From: Ferruginibacter sp.
GTDB taxonomy: Bacteria; Bacteroidota; Bacteroidia; Chitinophagales; Chitinophagaceae
Assembly: GCA_014379625.1 (NCBI GenBank)
Contig: JACMLJ010000089.1
Coordinates: forward strand, 1-64,000
DNA: 64,000 bases
Reading direction: 5' to 3'
Shown here: piece by piece, positions 8,362 to 18,667 of the stretch
Layout: the number at the start of each line of letters is the position of its first letter
Numbering within the stretch: the stretch's first letter is position 1
The notes under the pieces: generated by a model
Databases searched by the model: none
Seen by the model: the letters and a program-made list of their open reading frames with translations, nothing else
Told to the model about the DNA's origin: nothing
Made by a program: the position numbers and the translations under genes

Positions 8362-10872
8362 CTATTTCCCCTGCTTTACCTTTTTTGCTGCTACCGGCAC
8401 TGCAATCAAATTCGCCAGCAAGCGGTAGGCGCCCGGAACGCCTGCGGGTAGCTCCCTGAAAAAAACAAGGCCTGTATATATGAACCTTCCTCTACCATAA
8501 TTGGCGATGATCAAACTCCCATCCTGTTCCCCTTCACCCGGATCTTTCATGCTCAAGATATGCTGGTAAGCGGGATCAGCTTTTTCGGCATTGTAAATGC
8601 TGCGCTCCTGTACCCATCCTTCAAAATCTTTTTGCGTAATTTTATTAGGATAGTTTAATGCAGGATGTTCGGGTATTAAAAAATGAACGCCTGCGGTTTC
8701 ATCGGTTACACGGTTACGGCTAATCGTAAACGGATAGGGCGCTATTTTAGCTTTTACCGGCCCAATCTGGTTACTGGTGTTGTACTGCGTTAGTAATATA
8801 CCGCCTTCCTTCACATATTCCATCAACGCATCATACACATTATTCAACCACTCGTTGGTATTGTATGCCCGTACACCTGTAACCACTGCATCAAACTGTT
8901 TTAAATTGCCGGGGTTTAGGTCGCTTTGCTTCAGGATCGTTACTTGGTAACCCATTTGCTCTAATGCCTCCGCCACTTTATCACCTGCCCCAGGGATATA
9001 GCCTACCCGCTTACCCGCGGTTTTGAGATCCATCTTCAAAATAGTGACCCTGTCATAGTAATTGTAATAAATATCAGGAATATGGTCGTACTTAATTTTA
9101 AGGAGTGATAAAAACTGGTCGTCCCTGAAGGCCTTCGATGAAAACTGTCCGCCCATATATTCCCTGGTATCCTTTTTTACAGAATCACTGTTTACTATAA
9201 CATTTATATTTCTTAAGTCTGTTTTTGAAACATGTAACATTGAATCAAAAACAACACGGGAATAGCCATTACGGTTATACCTGAATTTTGCGGTATCTGC
9301 TACCTGGGTGTTAAAATGCAAGGTAAACCCTACCGTTCGTTTTACATTTTTATCCGTATTTTTAAAGATCATCAAATGCTGTTTGCTGTTTATAAAAACA
9401 GGATTAACAATTTGAACAGGCTGGTAAAGTTCACCCTTAACCGGGTCGGTGTATTTAAATAAAACCGGTTTGAAAAAATGATAAACAACATTTCCGATGG
9501 TTACCTGGAAATTTGCCCTGTAATTATAATTTTCTGCATTCCCGATTACCGACTGGTTCCTAACATCAAAGCTTCCGTTTCCTTTTTCCAATCCCCTCTC
9601 CAGCCAATAAGGTTGCGAAGCCTGTTCAATTTCACTTACCCGAACAGTTACCGTTTGGATTTTAGTTTCATTGGTTTTAAAATTTTCAAAAGTATAATGA
9701 CTGCCAAAAACGGATACCATCACCCTGTCGATAGCAATACCCCCCCGGTTATTAAAAGCAAGGTTTATTTTAATACTGTCACCAATAACATTTAGCTGGT
9801 TAAATGCAGTGGCTTCCATAAACAGGCCGCCTGTACTTTCTATTAATTTATCAATATCAGCGTTTTTGGATACAACCCAGTAATTATAATTTTCATTCAG
9901 CGGATGTTGTTTGAGTGCAATTAATGAACCAATGGAATTTGCAGGATGCTGTACGTCGTAATTACGGATGATATTATTGACAGAATCGGTCAGTTCCTTT
10001 TTATTAATTCTTGCCCAGCCAGTTTCCACACCATCCATTAAATCATCTACCGGTTTATCGCCCTTCACGGTGGTAAAATATTCAATAACACTTCCCCGCT
10101 GCGCGGGTACCCCAAAGCCCTGGCTTTTGTGCTGGCTCCGGCTAAGCGCCGCAATTTCTCCATATCCTTTACCGAGTAAAGGATTGTACATACCCACTTC
10201 TACTTTAAACTGGAGCTCACTTTGTGTATTGGTATTGCCAAAATTAAATGTGTTCCATAGTAAACGTTTGGCCTGCCATACCGTAACACCATTTGATAAC
10301 TGCTCCCGGAATTTTGTGGAGTCAGCCGCGGCATCAAAAGCCTCCCGGGCAAGGATACCCGAAGCGGCATGGTGGCCGTGCCCCGCCCTGCTGTCTTCCG
10401 GAAAGCGGGAAATAATTACATCGGGTTTAAATTTCCTGATTACCCAAACCACATCACTTAATATTTTATCATGCCCCCAGGTTGCCAACGCTTCTTCTGA
10501 ACTTTTGCAAAAACCAAAATCATAGGCCCGGCTGAAAAACTGTTCCGCACCATCAATTCTGCGGGCCGACAGTAATTCCTGTGTACGAATTAATCCCAGG
10601 TCTATCCCCTGTTCATCACCAATTAAATTCTGGCCGCCATCACCCCGCGTTAAGCTTAAATAACCGGTCCGGTATAATTTTTCATTGGCCAGCCATGCCA
10701 GTAATCTTGTATTCTCATCATCAGGGTGCGCTGCTATATACAAAACCGAACCCAGTACATTCAGTTTTTTTATCTGCAATAGTATTTCGGATGAAGTATA
10801 AGTTTTAGGCGTTTGTGCAATGGCGGGCAGGAGATTAAAACCGACAATAAAAACAAGTATAAATTTGTGCAT
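8362..10872 (-). CDS. PIG-L/LmbE-type deacetylase with C-terminal amidotransferase-like domain
   Basis: 836 aa. The signal peptide MHKFILVFIVG...AIAQ fixes the start at 10872 rather than at an in-frame ATG 57 bp upstream; a TAnnTTTG element at 10891-10898 lies between them. The PIG-L zinc-dependent de-N-acetylase domain occupies about 38-290, with AHPDDE at 48-53 and the third metal motif in GHGHH. The middle is beta-rich. The C-terminal 200 residues look like a class I glutamine-amidotransferase or ThuA-like fold (GYIPGAGDKV, FDAVVTGVRAYN), ending with NYGRGRFIYTG. It is expected to deacetylate an N-acetyl sugar in the periplasm. It follows the M14 gene on the same strand. Confidence 0.88.
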   Translation of the reverse strand: MHKFILVFIVGFNLLPAIAQTPKTYTSSEILLQIKKLNVLGSVLYIAAHPDDENTRLLAWLANEKLYRTGYLSLTRGDGGQNLIGDEQGIDLGLIRTQELLSARRIDGAEQFFSRAYDFGFCKSSEEALATWGHDKILSDVVWVIRKFKPDVIISRFPEDSRAGHGHHAASGILAREAFDAAADSTKFREQLSNGVTVWQAKRLLWNTFNFGNTNTQSELQFKVEVGMYNPLLGKGYGEIAALSRSQHKSQGFGVPAQRGSVIEYFTTVKGDKPVDDLMDGVETGWARINKKELTDSVNNIIRNYDVQHPANSIGSLIALKQHPLNENYNYWVVSKNADIDKLIESTGGLFMEATAFNQLNVIGDSIKINLAFNNRGGIAIDRVMVSVFGSHYTFENFKTNETKIQTVTVRVSEIEQASQPYWLERGLEKGNGSFDVRNQSVIGNAENYNYRANFQVTIGNVVYHFFKPVLFKYTDPVKGELYQPVQIVNPVFINSKQHLMIFKNTDKNVKRTVGFTLHFNTQVADTAKFRYNRNGYSRVVFDSMLHVSKTDLRNINVIVNSDSVKKDTREYMGGQFSSKAFRDDQFLSLLKIKYDHIPDIYYNYYDRVTILKMDLKTAGKRVGYIPGAGDKVAEALEQMGYQVTILKQSDLNPGNLKQFDAVVTGVRAYNTNEWLNNVYDALMEYVKEGGILLTQYNTSNQIGPVKAKIAPYPFTISRNRVTDETAGVHFLIPEHPALNYPNKITQKDFEGWVQERSIYNAEKADPAYQHILSMKDPGEGEQDGSLIIANYGRGRFIYTGLVFFRELPAGVPGAYRLLANLIAVPVAAKKVKQGK

Positions 10873-10890
10873 GTAATTTTTATTGATTTG

Positions 10891-10898
10891 CAAAAGTA
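10891..10898 (-). promoter_or_regulatory. Candidate -7 element for the PIG-L gene
   Basis: Read on the minus strand the sequence is TACTTTTG, matching TAnnTTTG, 18 bp before the chosen ATG at 10872. No TTTG is found 19-21 bp further upstream, so support is partial. Confidence 0.4.
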
Positions 10899-10906
10899 AA
10901 AATGTG

Positions 10907-10976
10907 AATGGGCAATGGTGAATGGGCAATCAGCAAGAGTGAACGGCTTTTTCACCATTGACCATTCACAAACCAA
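10907..10976. repeat. Intergenic inverted repeat with CAATGGTGAA arms
   Basis: CAATGGTGAA (10913-10922) and its complement TTCACCATTG (10951-10960) form a hairpin, with flanking copies of GAATGGGCAAT and ACCATTCAC that extend it. The same arms and a shared 17-mer recur at 33255-33300. It fills most of the gap between the M14 and PIG-L genes. Confidence 0.7.
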
Positions 10977-10977
10977 C

Positions 10978-13491
10978 CTATTGCCCTACTAAAAAAACAG
11001 CATTGCTAAATAACATTTTCCCGTTTTCCCAGAAGCAACGAAAGATTGGATTATCTGCCAGGTAAACCACGCTTCCCCTTCCATAGTCCTGCACACCCAT
11101 TGAAACACCTTCTTTGATCTTGTCTTTAAGTGTATTGCCAACAAAACCTGCTGTATAGCTGTCTTTTTTGATTATACCTACGTTCCAGCCATCTTTTAAA
11201 AATTCATACATATTCGCATCCTGTTTGAGGTTGTAGAAAAAATTGGGGAACCCGAGCGCCAATGGATGAGAATTGTCCAGTTCTATTTTATAGATCGCAC
11301 CCGCAATATTGCTCATGATACCATTGTGTTCGCTTTCTTCAAACTTTTTTATTTCGGCGTATGTCAAAGGTTTATCCTCTTTATCTTTATCTTTCTTTTC
11401 CTCCTCATTCTTTTTTGATTTGATATTCCAGTCACCGGCGGCCATTTGGGCTACGGCATTTTCCATGGCGATCAGTTTTCCTCCCTGCCGTATCCAGGTC
11501 TTTAACTCCTTGTCGCCATCCTTATCGCTCAAAAACTGGTATCGCCCGTTGGGCAAAATGAGTACGTCAATCCTTTTCCAGTTTATGTTTCCTAAATCTT
11601 CCGCATTGATTAATGTAAGGGGATAATTTAACTGCTGGTCAAACAAATACCAAACTTCCCCGGCAGCACTGGGGTCTACCCCTTTGCCGGTTAGCATCGC
11701 AACCTTTGGCTTACTGATAAAATGAACTTTTTCACTTCCAAAATCAGCGCCCGTTTCCATAAAGCCAGAAGAAATGGCTGTTACATTTGCATCGTATTTT
11801 TGGGCAGCCAGGGTAAAGGCTTCCATCTTTCCCTCATTACCTTTTTTAAGCACGATCATTGTGCCCCGTTTAAAACTGCTGCCATTACTACTAAAATCTT
11901 TTTCTGCATAACGAACACGAATACCCGCTTTCAGGATAGCTGCCAAAAATTTGGCATCTTCAAAAGAAACATAACTCACCAAGTAGCCATAAGATGTTTC
12001 CCGGATTACATTATTTTTTTGCTTCTCCACATAATTGTTCATAGCGATTTTTTCCTTCACCGCGTAAGCCTGCAAGCCGTATACATAGGGCAGCGACCAG
12101 GCAGTAATATCATAGGTAGCTGAATCTATTAATTTGGAGCGTGGTTCAAATAAAACCTTTGCCAGCACTCCTTTTGGCTGGTAAGTACTAACTACCAGGC
12201 TGTTGGCAGCCGCAAAAAACTCTTCTTTCCCTGTGAAATAATTATACCCTTTTAAATTGCCAGCGGCAGTTGTGCCATACAGGATACCATTTGCATTTAA
12301 CAGGTGTTTCAGTGCATTAATCTTATTGGTGTTTACATCCGTTACTACAAAAGATTTATATTCCCCTACGCCATTATTTTTACTGTCATCAAAAAATTGT
12401 TTAAACTCTTTTACTACCCTTGCCACATTTTTGGCAACCACTTCCAATGTACTCATACTGGTGGTGAAATGATGCGCTATCCTGTCATTCAATGTAAGCG
12501 TATCACCGTTGCCGATCACTACGGCTGCACCTGCCCTACCGCCGCCACCCTGTTCAAAAGTCATGCCTACACTGCCATTGTAAGTTGGGTAGGTATCTCC
12601 ATAAGAAGGGTAGAATAAATCAAAAATTTCTTTGGTGAAATACAACCATCCGTTGGCATCAAAATATTTTGCGTTATTTTTCCCGATGGCTACCTGGAAA
12701 TCCCTTTGCCAGGGAGTGATCACTTCATGATATGGTTCCGCTGCAGGTGCAAAATAATAAGGACTGTTGTAACCCTGCTCGTGGTAGTCGCTGTGTACCT
12801 GCGGCATCCAGCGGTTGTATTGAATCATCCGCTGTTTTGTTTCTACCTGTGTTTGCCAGGCCCAATCCCTGTTCAGATCAAAATTGTAATGATTGTACCT
12901 GCCCCCCGGCCAGGGTTCGGTGTGTTCTCTTGCATTTGGATCAGGATTGGCATTTTCCCCCTCCATTTGTACAAACCAGTTTACATAACGGTCACGGCCA
13001 TCCGGGTTGATGCATGGATCAATGATCACCACTACATTTTTAAGGTATTCCTTCGTTTGTGCGTTACCGGGATTCAGCAATTCGTACAACGTTTTCATAG
13101 ACACTTCACTGCTGCTGGTTTCGTTGCCATGCACATTATAACTGAGCCATACAATGGCGGGTGCGTTCAGGTCAGCAGGTTTATCATTTAGCATCCCGGT
13201 TAACCGCAGGTTATTTTTCCTGATCTCCTCCAGCCTTGTAAAGTTTGTTTCGGAAGCGATAACCGCAAGTAACAATGGCCGGCCCTCGCTGGTTTTTCCA
13301 TACTGTTCTAATTTCATCACCTGGGGTTTGGCCGCGGCAGCCTGCTCAAAATAACTTACTATTTTGTGGTGTGGAGTATATTTATCCCCCAATTGATAAC
13401 CGAGAAATTCGTCCGGGCTTTTAAGTTGCTGAGCAAAAATAGAAATAATTGAAATAAAGAAAAGAGAGATCGACACCGAAATATGCTTCAT
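10978..13491 (-). CDS. Secreted M14 family zinc carboxypeptidase
   Basis: 837 aa with a signal peptide (about 1-21). The M14 domain spans about 40-370. The zinc motif HGNE is at 121-124 with flanking TSSSEV, the substrate-binding segment NFDLNRDW is at 203-210, the third zinc His lies in QVHSDYHEQG (231-240), and a probable catalytic Glu lies in GMTFEQGGGG. The C-terminal half contains a second alpha/beta domain resembling a class I amidotransferase fold (VAMLTGKGVDP, VLILPNGRYQF) and ends with DYGRGSVVYLAD. The neighbouring PIG-L protein has the same late layout. It probably trims peptides or glycopeptides outside the cytoplasm. Confidence 0.88.
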   Translation of the reverse strand: MKHISVSISLFFISIISIFAQQLKSPDEFLGYQLGDKYTPHHKIVSYFEQAAAAKPQVMKLEQYGKTSEGRPLLLAVIASETNFTRLEEIRKNNLRLTGMLNDKPADLNAPAIVWLSYNVHGNETSSSEVSMKTLYELLNPGNAQTKEYLKNVVVIIDPCINPDGRDRYVNWFVQMEGENANPDPNAREHTEPWPGGRYNHYNFDLNRDWAWQTQVETKQRMIQYNRWMPQVHSDYHEQGYNSPYYFAPAAEPYHEVITPWQRDFQVAIGKNNAKYFDANGWLYFTKEIFDLFYPSYGDTYPTYNGSVGMTFEQGGGGRAGAAVVIGNGDTLTLNDRIAHHFTTSMSTLEVVAKNVARVVKEFKQFFDDSKNNGVGEYKSFVVTDVNTNKINALKHLLNANGILYGTTAAGNLKGYNYFTGKEEFFAAANSLVVSTYQPKGVLAKVLFEPRSKLIDSATYDITAWSLPYVYGLQAYAVKEKIAMNNYVEKQKNNVIRETSYGYLVSYVSFEDAKFLAAILKAGIRVRYAEKDFSSNGSSFKRGTMIVLKKGNEGKMEAFTLAAQKYDANVTAISSGFMETGADFGSEKVHFISKPKVAMLTGKGVDPSAAGEVWYLFDQQLNYPLTLINAEDLGNINWKRIDVLILPNGRYQFLSDKDGDKELKTWIRQGGKLIAMENAVAQMAAGDWNIKSKKNEEEKKDKDKEDKPLTYAEIKKFEESEHNGIMSNIAGAIYKIELDNSHPLALGFPNFFYNLKQDANMYEFLKDGWNVGIIKKDSYTAGFVGNTLKDKIKEGVSMGVQDYGRGSVVYLADNPIFRCFWENGKMLFSNAVFLVGQ

Positions 13492-13600
13492 AAATAAAGT
13501 TGTGCAATAAATAAAGTGGGAAGATAGGAATTAATTTTCAAGCCTTTAGACCTCCCGCGTTTTAAAAACGGCCCAGGTCTGTACACTGCAAAATAAATAA

Positions 13601-13624
13601 AGCGGATGACTTTCATCACCCGCT
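13601..13624 (-). terminator. Probable terminator of the 13.6-16.7 kb receptor gene
   Basis: On the minus strand AGCGGGTGATGA pairs with TCATCCGCT (small bulge) around a 3-nt loop, followed by TTATTTATTTT. It lies 25 bp past the receptor's stop codon. Confidence 0.5.
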
Positions 13625-13648
13625 CATAAAATATAAATGGCGTGTTAT

Positions 13649-16600
13649 TTATTTACTAAGTGTTAAATTCAGTCTTGCAAAAATAAGCCTGCCATTAAAT
13701 CCAAACTGGGATACATTCCTCGAAAATTCAAACTGGTTATTATTGCTCAAATCGATTGTTCCGGGTGTGCCATAACCACCTCCAATCAACGGGTTGGCTG
13801 CCGTCTGTGTTTTAAAATTCTTATCAGGGTATAAATCAAAGATATTGTTTGCCCCCACAGTTATTCTCCATTTTTTATTAATTTCGTAGCCAACAGAAAT
13901 ATCTGTAATCGTTCTTCCATCGTATTTGGGATGTTCGGTGGCAATAAACTGGTTATTAATAAAACTTCCTTCTACAATTCCATCTCCATTTATATCCGTT
14001 GTATTAGGATCGGTTACACTCCCAAAAAAAGTCTGGCGCAAAAACACTTCCCATTTGCCGCTATTTAAAGTATTAATTAATGCTAACTTGGATACGGGAA
14101 CTGCAGATTCAAGGTAGATCCGGCTGGCTTCGTTAAAATAATTATTCAAATTCCCCGTGTTTTTTAATATGTCCGATGCAGCAATACCTCCAACCTTATT
14201 CGTTTTTGAAACAGTACCGGCAAGATCAGTTTTTAATACAAAGTTGGTGAACCGGAAACGGTTGGATACAATAAAATCAATCCCTTTGGATTCGGTATTA
14301 ATGGCATTTGTAAAAAAGGTGGCAGAAGTGGCGTTGGCCTGGTCAAACAATTGCTGAAGGGTTAATAAATCTCCGGTTGGTGTGCCTGTTGGGCGTGCGA
14401 ACTGCCCGGTAAGGACAATGCGGTTTTTTATTTTTACAAAATATCCATCCACAGTAAAAGTTAAAGTAGAATTAGGTACTTTGTAGGTAAAGCCGGCGCT
14501 ATAACTATGAGAGTCTTCCTGCTTTAAATTGGGAATACCAAACAATTTTGCAGCCTTAGATTCATTGGTAAAGGTTCCTACTTCATAACCAATGCCATTT
14601 AAAAATTGGGTTGCGGTGGAATTGAAATATTTTTGCTGAAGGGAAGGCGCCCTGAAACCAGTAGCTATTGCCGCTCGTAAATTAAGTCCCTGTGCAACTT
14701 TTAACCGGGTGGCAAACTTGTAATTAAAAGTGCTGCCGAAATCAGAATAATTTTCGAAGCGGAGCGCTGCATTCAGTAGCATGGCTTTCGATGGATTAAG
14801 TTCAACGTCCAAATAACCTGCCCCACTTGTTCTTCCTTTGCTAAGTGCATTTTCGGGCCTGAACCCCGGAAATACCTGTGCACCCCCCGGCCTTGCGGAT
14901 CCAAAAAAATCAGTAGGCAACAGGTTAGAAGCAGTAGTTGGGGTGGCTGCATTACCATTAATGTCAAATCTTTCATAAGAGTTTTGGTCGCCTGCGGTAA
15001 TTTTATAATTCTCCGCTCTAAACTCCCCTCCAAAAGCGAGGTTGAGCCCGGCCAATACGTCGTACCCATGCGACAGATCCAGGTTTACAGTATTTTGAGA
15101 GAAGCCGAGTTTTCCGGCATTGAATGATGTAGCTGATTTAATGCCTTGCGTAGCATTTGCCGTATTATCAACAGTATATTTAAATTGGTTGGCCCCAAAT
15201 GTATTGCTAAAATCGTAGTTCCATCCATTCATCACTTCCCCACGGATACCCGCGGCAAGCGAGGCATCTGTAATATCTGATGTGATTTCAGGTAAAAACC
15301 CGTTCGGATATATTTCTGTAGAGGTCCTGTTTTGATTTGGCCTTCTGTAAAAACCCGCGGCATTACCATGCCTGACACCATAGCCGCCAAAAGTATAAAA
15401 GCTATGTTTATCCGTAATAGGCAACTCCATATTTACAAATAGTTGTCCGCCAGCCAATTCAGATTGCCCAATCCGCATATTAAAGTTTCTTCTTTCCAAA
15501 CCTCTGTAGGCTAATTCATTATTTGTTACATCGGCATTTAAAATTCCCTGCAATGTGCTGATTGTTGAAGCTGCCTGTATATTAGTTTGCTGAGTTGCTG
15601 TTAAATAGGCTACCGAAGGTGCATACTGTTTTATAGTACTGATAATTTGTGCAGTATTGGGAGTGTTAGCTATATTACTAAACAAGGAGGATAAATTAAC
15701 GCCGCCCTTTAATGCCCGGGCTTCCACCGCATTATAGGCAGTAAAAATTGCACCATTAAAATCTGTTGCACGCCTGGTACCCTCCCTTGTTAGTCCACTT
15801 GCAGTAAGGTTAATAAAGCCACCCTTTTTACCTAAACCCTTACCATAGTTTAAATCCAGTTGATACTGCTGCCCATCAATACCACCCCTGAAATCATGGG
15901 CACCCGAAGACTGGTTGGCGGCTCCATAAACTGAGGCGGTGAAATTGTTTGTATTTTTTTTCATTACTACATTAATAACACCGGCAATAGCATCAGATCC
16001 ATACTGCGCTGCAGCACCATCTCTTAAAACCTCAATCCTGTCTATTGCAAACGCAGGAATGGCATTCAGATCGGTACCCACCGAACCTCTTCCGGGTGAA
16101 CCATTCACGTTTACCAATGAGGAGGAATGCCTTCTTTTACCATTCAGCAATACTAACACCTGGTCGGGCCCTAAACCACGAAGTTGTGCCGGATCAATAT
16201 GATCTGTTCCATCAGCCACTGTGGTGGTATTTGACGTAAAGGATGGTGCTACATAATTTAATAGCTGGTTTAAATTAACCTGGGGTGCCGATTTTAGTTC
16301 CGCCATGCTCAATACATCAACGGGCACTGCGGTTTCGGTGGAAACCCTTCTTGGACTTCTTGAACCTATCACTGTCACAGAAATTTCATTGACCGAAGGC
16401 TGTAAACCAATTGAAAAATCGGTCTCCGGACCGTCTACCCTTACCGCACGGATTTCGTAACCTGCATAGGATACAATAATTGTTTTTACATTATTATCTA
16501 TTTTAAGTGTAAAACTTCCGTCACTACCAGAAGTTATCCCGACTGAACTACCCTTGCCAGTTATGGAGGCCGCCGCCAGGGGATGGTCATTTGCGACGTC

Positions 16601-16681
16601 AAATATTTTACCCGTGATAGTTTTCTGGCATAATGCCATCAATGGCATTATTATGCTAAACAGCATGATGATCTTTCGCAT
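13649..16681 (-). CDS. TonB-dependent outer-membrane receptor
   Basis: 1010 aa. Signal peptide about 1-19, then a carboxypeptidase-D regulatory-like domain (about 20-105, from TGKIFDVANDHPLAAA to SYAGYEIRAV). A plug domain (about 115-240) contains LRGLGPDQVLVLLNGKR and RIEVLRDGAAAQYGSDAIAGVINV, both hallmark plug segments. A 22-strand barrel ends in FARLNLTLSK. The plug sequence resembles catecholate-siderophore or vitamin receptors more than SusC. No SusD partner is adjacent, so it is a stand-alone receptor; the ligand is unknown. A TAAATTTG element at 16710-16717 lies 28 bp before the ATG but has no TTTG at normal spacing. Confidence 0.92.
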   Translation of the reverse strand: MRKIIMLFSIIMPLMALCQKTITGKIFDVANDHPLAAASITGKGSSVGITSGSDGSFTLKIDNNVKTIIVSYAGYEIRAVRVDGPETDFSIGLQPSVNEISVTVIGSRSPRRVSTETAVPVDVLSMAELKSAPQVNLNQLLNYVAPSFTSNTTTVADGTDHIDPAQLRGLGPDQVLVLLNGKRRHSSSLVNVNGSPGRGSVGTDLNAIPAFAIDRIEVLRDGAAAQYGSDAIAGVINVVMKKNTNNFTASVYGAANQSSGAHDFRGGIDGQQYQLDLNYGKGLGKKGGFINLTASGLTREGTRRATDFNGAIFTAYNAVEARALKGGVNLSSLFSNIANTPNTAQIISTIKQYAPSVAYLTATQQTNIQAASTISTLQGILNADVTNNELAYRGLERRNFNMRIGQSELAGGQLFVNMELPITDKHSFYTFGGYGVRHGNAAGFYRRPNQNRTSTEIYPNGFLPEITSDITDASLAAGIRGEVMNGWNYDFSNTFGANQFKYTVDNTANATQGIKSATSFNAGKLGFSQNTVNLDLSHGYDVLAGLNLAFGGEFRAENYKITAGDQNSYERFDINGNAATPTTASNLLPTDFFGSARPGGAQVFPGFRPENALSKGRTSGAGYLDVELNPSKAMLLNAALRFENYSDFGSTFNYKFATRLKVAQGLNLRAAIATGFRAPSLQQKYFNSTATQFLNGIGYEVGTFTNESKAAKLFGIPNLKQEDSHSYSAGFTYKVPNSTLTFTVDGYFVKIKNRIVLTGQFARPTGTPTGDLLTLQQLFDQANATSATFFTNAINTESKGIDFIVSNRFRFTNFVLKTDLAGTVSKTNKVGGIAASDILKNTGNLNNYFNEASRIYLESAVPVSKLALINTLNSGKWEVFLRQTFFGSVTDPNTTDINGDGIVEGSFINNQFIATEHPKYDGRTITDISVGYEINKKWRITVGANNIFDLYPDKNFKTQTAANPLIGGGYGTPGTIDLSNNNQFEFSRNVSQFGFNGRLIFARLNLTLSK

Positions 16682-16762
16682 AAGTATGTTTTTAGTTGGT
16701 TGGTTCTTTCAAATTTAACGATAAATTGTTTCAAAAGAGTAATTTAGACTTAAATTAGTTAC

Positions 16763-18472
16763 ATGAAATACAAAGTAATATGTGGATTACTGATGAAATT
16801 ATTACTGTTCAGTACACTGTTATCAGGCGCTCAAATAACCGACCCATTTAATTACCTCGGACAAAAGAAAGTAACGGTAAATAAAGGGGCCGTGGTTTCA
16901 GCACATCCTTTGGCGAGTAATGCCGGGGTAAGGATTTTAAAACAGGGTGGCAACGCAATAGATGCGGCAATCGTCACACAGCTTGCATTGGCGGTGGTTT
17001 ATCCGGGGGCGGGTAATATTGGCGGGGGCGGTTTTATGGTTGCTCATTTAAAAAATGGCAGAAACATCACGATTGATTACAGGGAAACTGCCCCTGCAAA
17101 AGCAGGCAGGGATATGTACCTCGACAAAAATGGCAATCCACAACTAAACCTGTCACAGGATGGCCATTTGGCCTGCGGTGTACCGGGTACAGTGGCAGGT
17201 TTATTTGCTTCTATGAAATATGCAAAGCTTCCCTTTAAAAAATTAATTCAACCAGCTATTGAACTGGCCGAAAAAGGTTTTGCCATTACAGCCAGCCAGG
17301 CAGATGACCTGAATGAACTAAAGAACGAATTTATTCAATTGAATACTTCACCCCCTGCTTTTGTAAAGAAAACGCCCTGGAAGGCAGGTGACACGCTGAT
17401 ACAAAAAGACCTTGCCAACACATTAAAAAGAATCAGGGATTTGGGGGCAAAAGGTTTTTATGAAGGAAGAACAGCGAATTTAATTGTTGCTGAAATGACA
17501 AAAGGAAAAGGCATTATCAGTTACCAGGACCTGAAAAACTATAAACCGGTTGAGCGAAAAGCGATTGAATTTGATTATAAATCTTTTCACATAATATCCA
17601 TGCCACTGCCAAGCAGTGGTGGAATTATATTGCAACAGGTATTAAAGATGATCGAAAAAAGAAATATCGGGGCGATGAAATTCCAATCTGCTGAAAGTGT
17701 ACAATTGTTAACCGAAGCAGAACGGAGGGCCTATGCCGACAGGGCGAAATATTTAGGGGATGCAGATTTTGTTAAAGTGCCTGTAAAGGTTTTGGTGAGT
17801 GATGCTTACCTGGAAGCAAGAATGAAAGATTATACTGCGGGCCGTGCAGGCAACAGCGAGACAATAAAAGAGGGCATTGTAAAAGAAAGTGAAGAAACCA
17901 CGCATATAAGTATCATTGATGCGGAAGGCAATGCGGTTGCAATTACCACCACGCTCAACGGATCTTACGGAAGCAGAACGGTGGTAAGCGGGGCAGGTTT
18001 TATTTTGAATAACGAGATGGACGATTTTAGCGTAAAGCCTGGTGTGCCTAATATGTATGGCGCAGTTGGCTCGGGCGCCAACGCCATTGCTCCCGGGAAA
18101 AGGATGCTGAGCAGCATGACGCCTACCATTGTTCTGAAAAATAATCATCCTTATTTGGTGGTGGGCACGCCGGGCGGTACTACTATCCCTACCAGTGTTA
18201 TTCAATCGTTGGTAAATATGATCGATTACAACATGAAACCAGAAGACGCCGTGAACAAACCTAAATTTCATCACCAATGGCTGCCGGATGAAATTTTTAC
18301 AGAAAAAGACTTTGACGCCGCCACCGCCCGGCGATTACAGGAAATGGGATACAAAATTACCATACGGGGCGAAATAGGCAGAACTGAATTAATTGAAATA
18401 AAGGCCGGCAAGGCAAAACCCATCACAGCTATTGCAGACAAACGGGGTAATGACGGAGCTGAAGGGTATTAA
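16763..18472 (+). CDS. ggt: Gamma-glutamyltransferase
   Basis: 569 aa with an N-terminal signal sequence (about 1-23), so periplasmic. The protein is the usual single precursor that cleaves itself into large and small subunits. The processing site is ETTHIS, and Thr379 would be the N-terminal nucleophile of the small subunit. Other conserved parts are HPLASNAGVRILKQGGNAIDA near the N-terminus, DYRETAP (the Arg that binds the substrate carboxylate), LNNEMDDFS, and GTPGGTTIPTS in the small subunit. It hydrolyses or transfers gamma-glutamyl groups from glutathione-like peptides. It is divergent from the TonB receptor. Neither regulation nor a gene partner is obvious. Confidence 0.95.
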   Translation: MKYKVICGLLMKLLLFSTLLSGAQITDPFNYLGQKKVTVNKGAVVSAHPLASNAGVRILKQGGNAIDAAIVTQLALAVVYPGAGNIGGGGFMVAHLKNGRNITIDYRETAPAKAGRDMYLDKNGNPQLNLSQDGHLACGVPGTVAGLFASMKYAKLPFKKLIQPAIELAEKGFAITASQADDLNELKNEFIQLNTSPPAFVKKTPWKAGDTLIQKDLANTLKRIRDLGAKGFYEGRTANLIVAEMTKGKGIISYQDLKNYKPVERKAIEFDYKSFHIISMPLPSSGGIILQQVLKMIEKRNIGAMKFQSAESVQLLTEAERRAYADRAKYLGDADFVKVPVKVLVSDAYLEARMKDYTAGRAGNSETIKEGIVKESEETTHISIIDAEGNAVAITTTLNGSYGSRTVVSGAGFILNNEMDDFSVKPGVPNMYGAVGSGANAIAPGKRMLSSMTPTIVLKNNHPYLVVGTPGGTTIPTSVIQSLVNMIDYNMKPEDAVNKPKFHHQWLPDEIFTEKDFDAATARRLQEMGYKITIRGEIGRTELIEIKAGKAKPITAIADKRGNDGAEGY

Positions 18473-18667
18473 AAATAATTGACGGTTGATGGTATCTTTT
18501 CAAATTTTATTAAGGTAAAGCTGGTGACCTGGTAATATCAAAACCAGGTATTCCGTTTCACATTAACATCTCTGCATCTTCACATTTTCAAATTTTAAAA
18601 TTCGCCTGCCCAGCCATTAATATTTTAATACCTATTTTTGATGCTATTTAAAAATAACCGGAGATAC

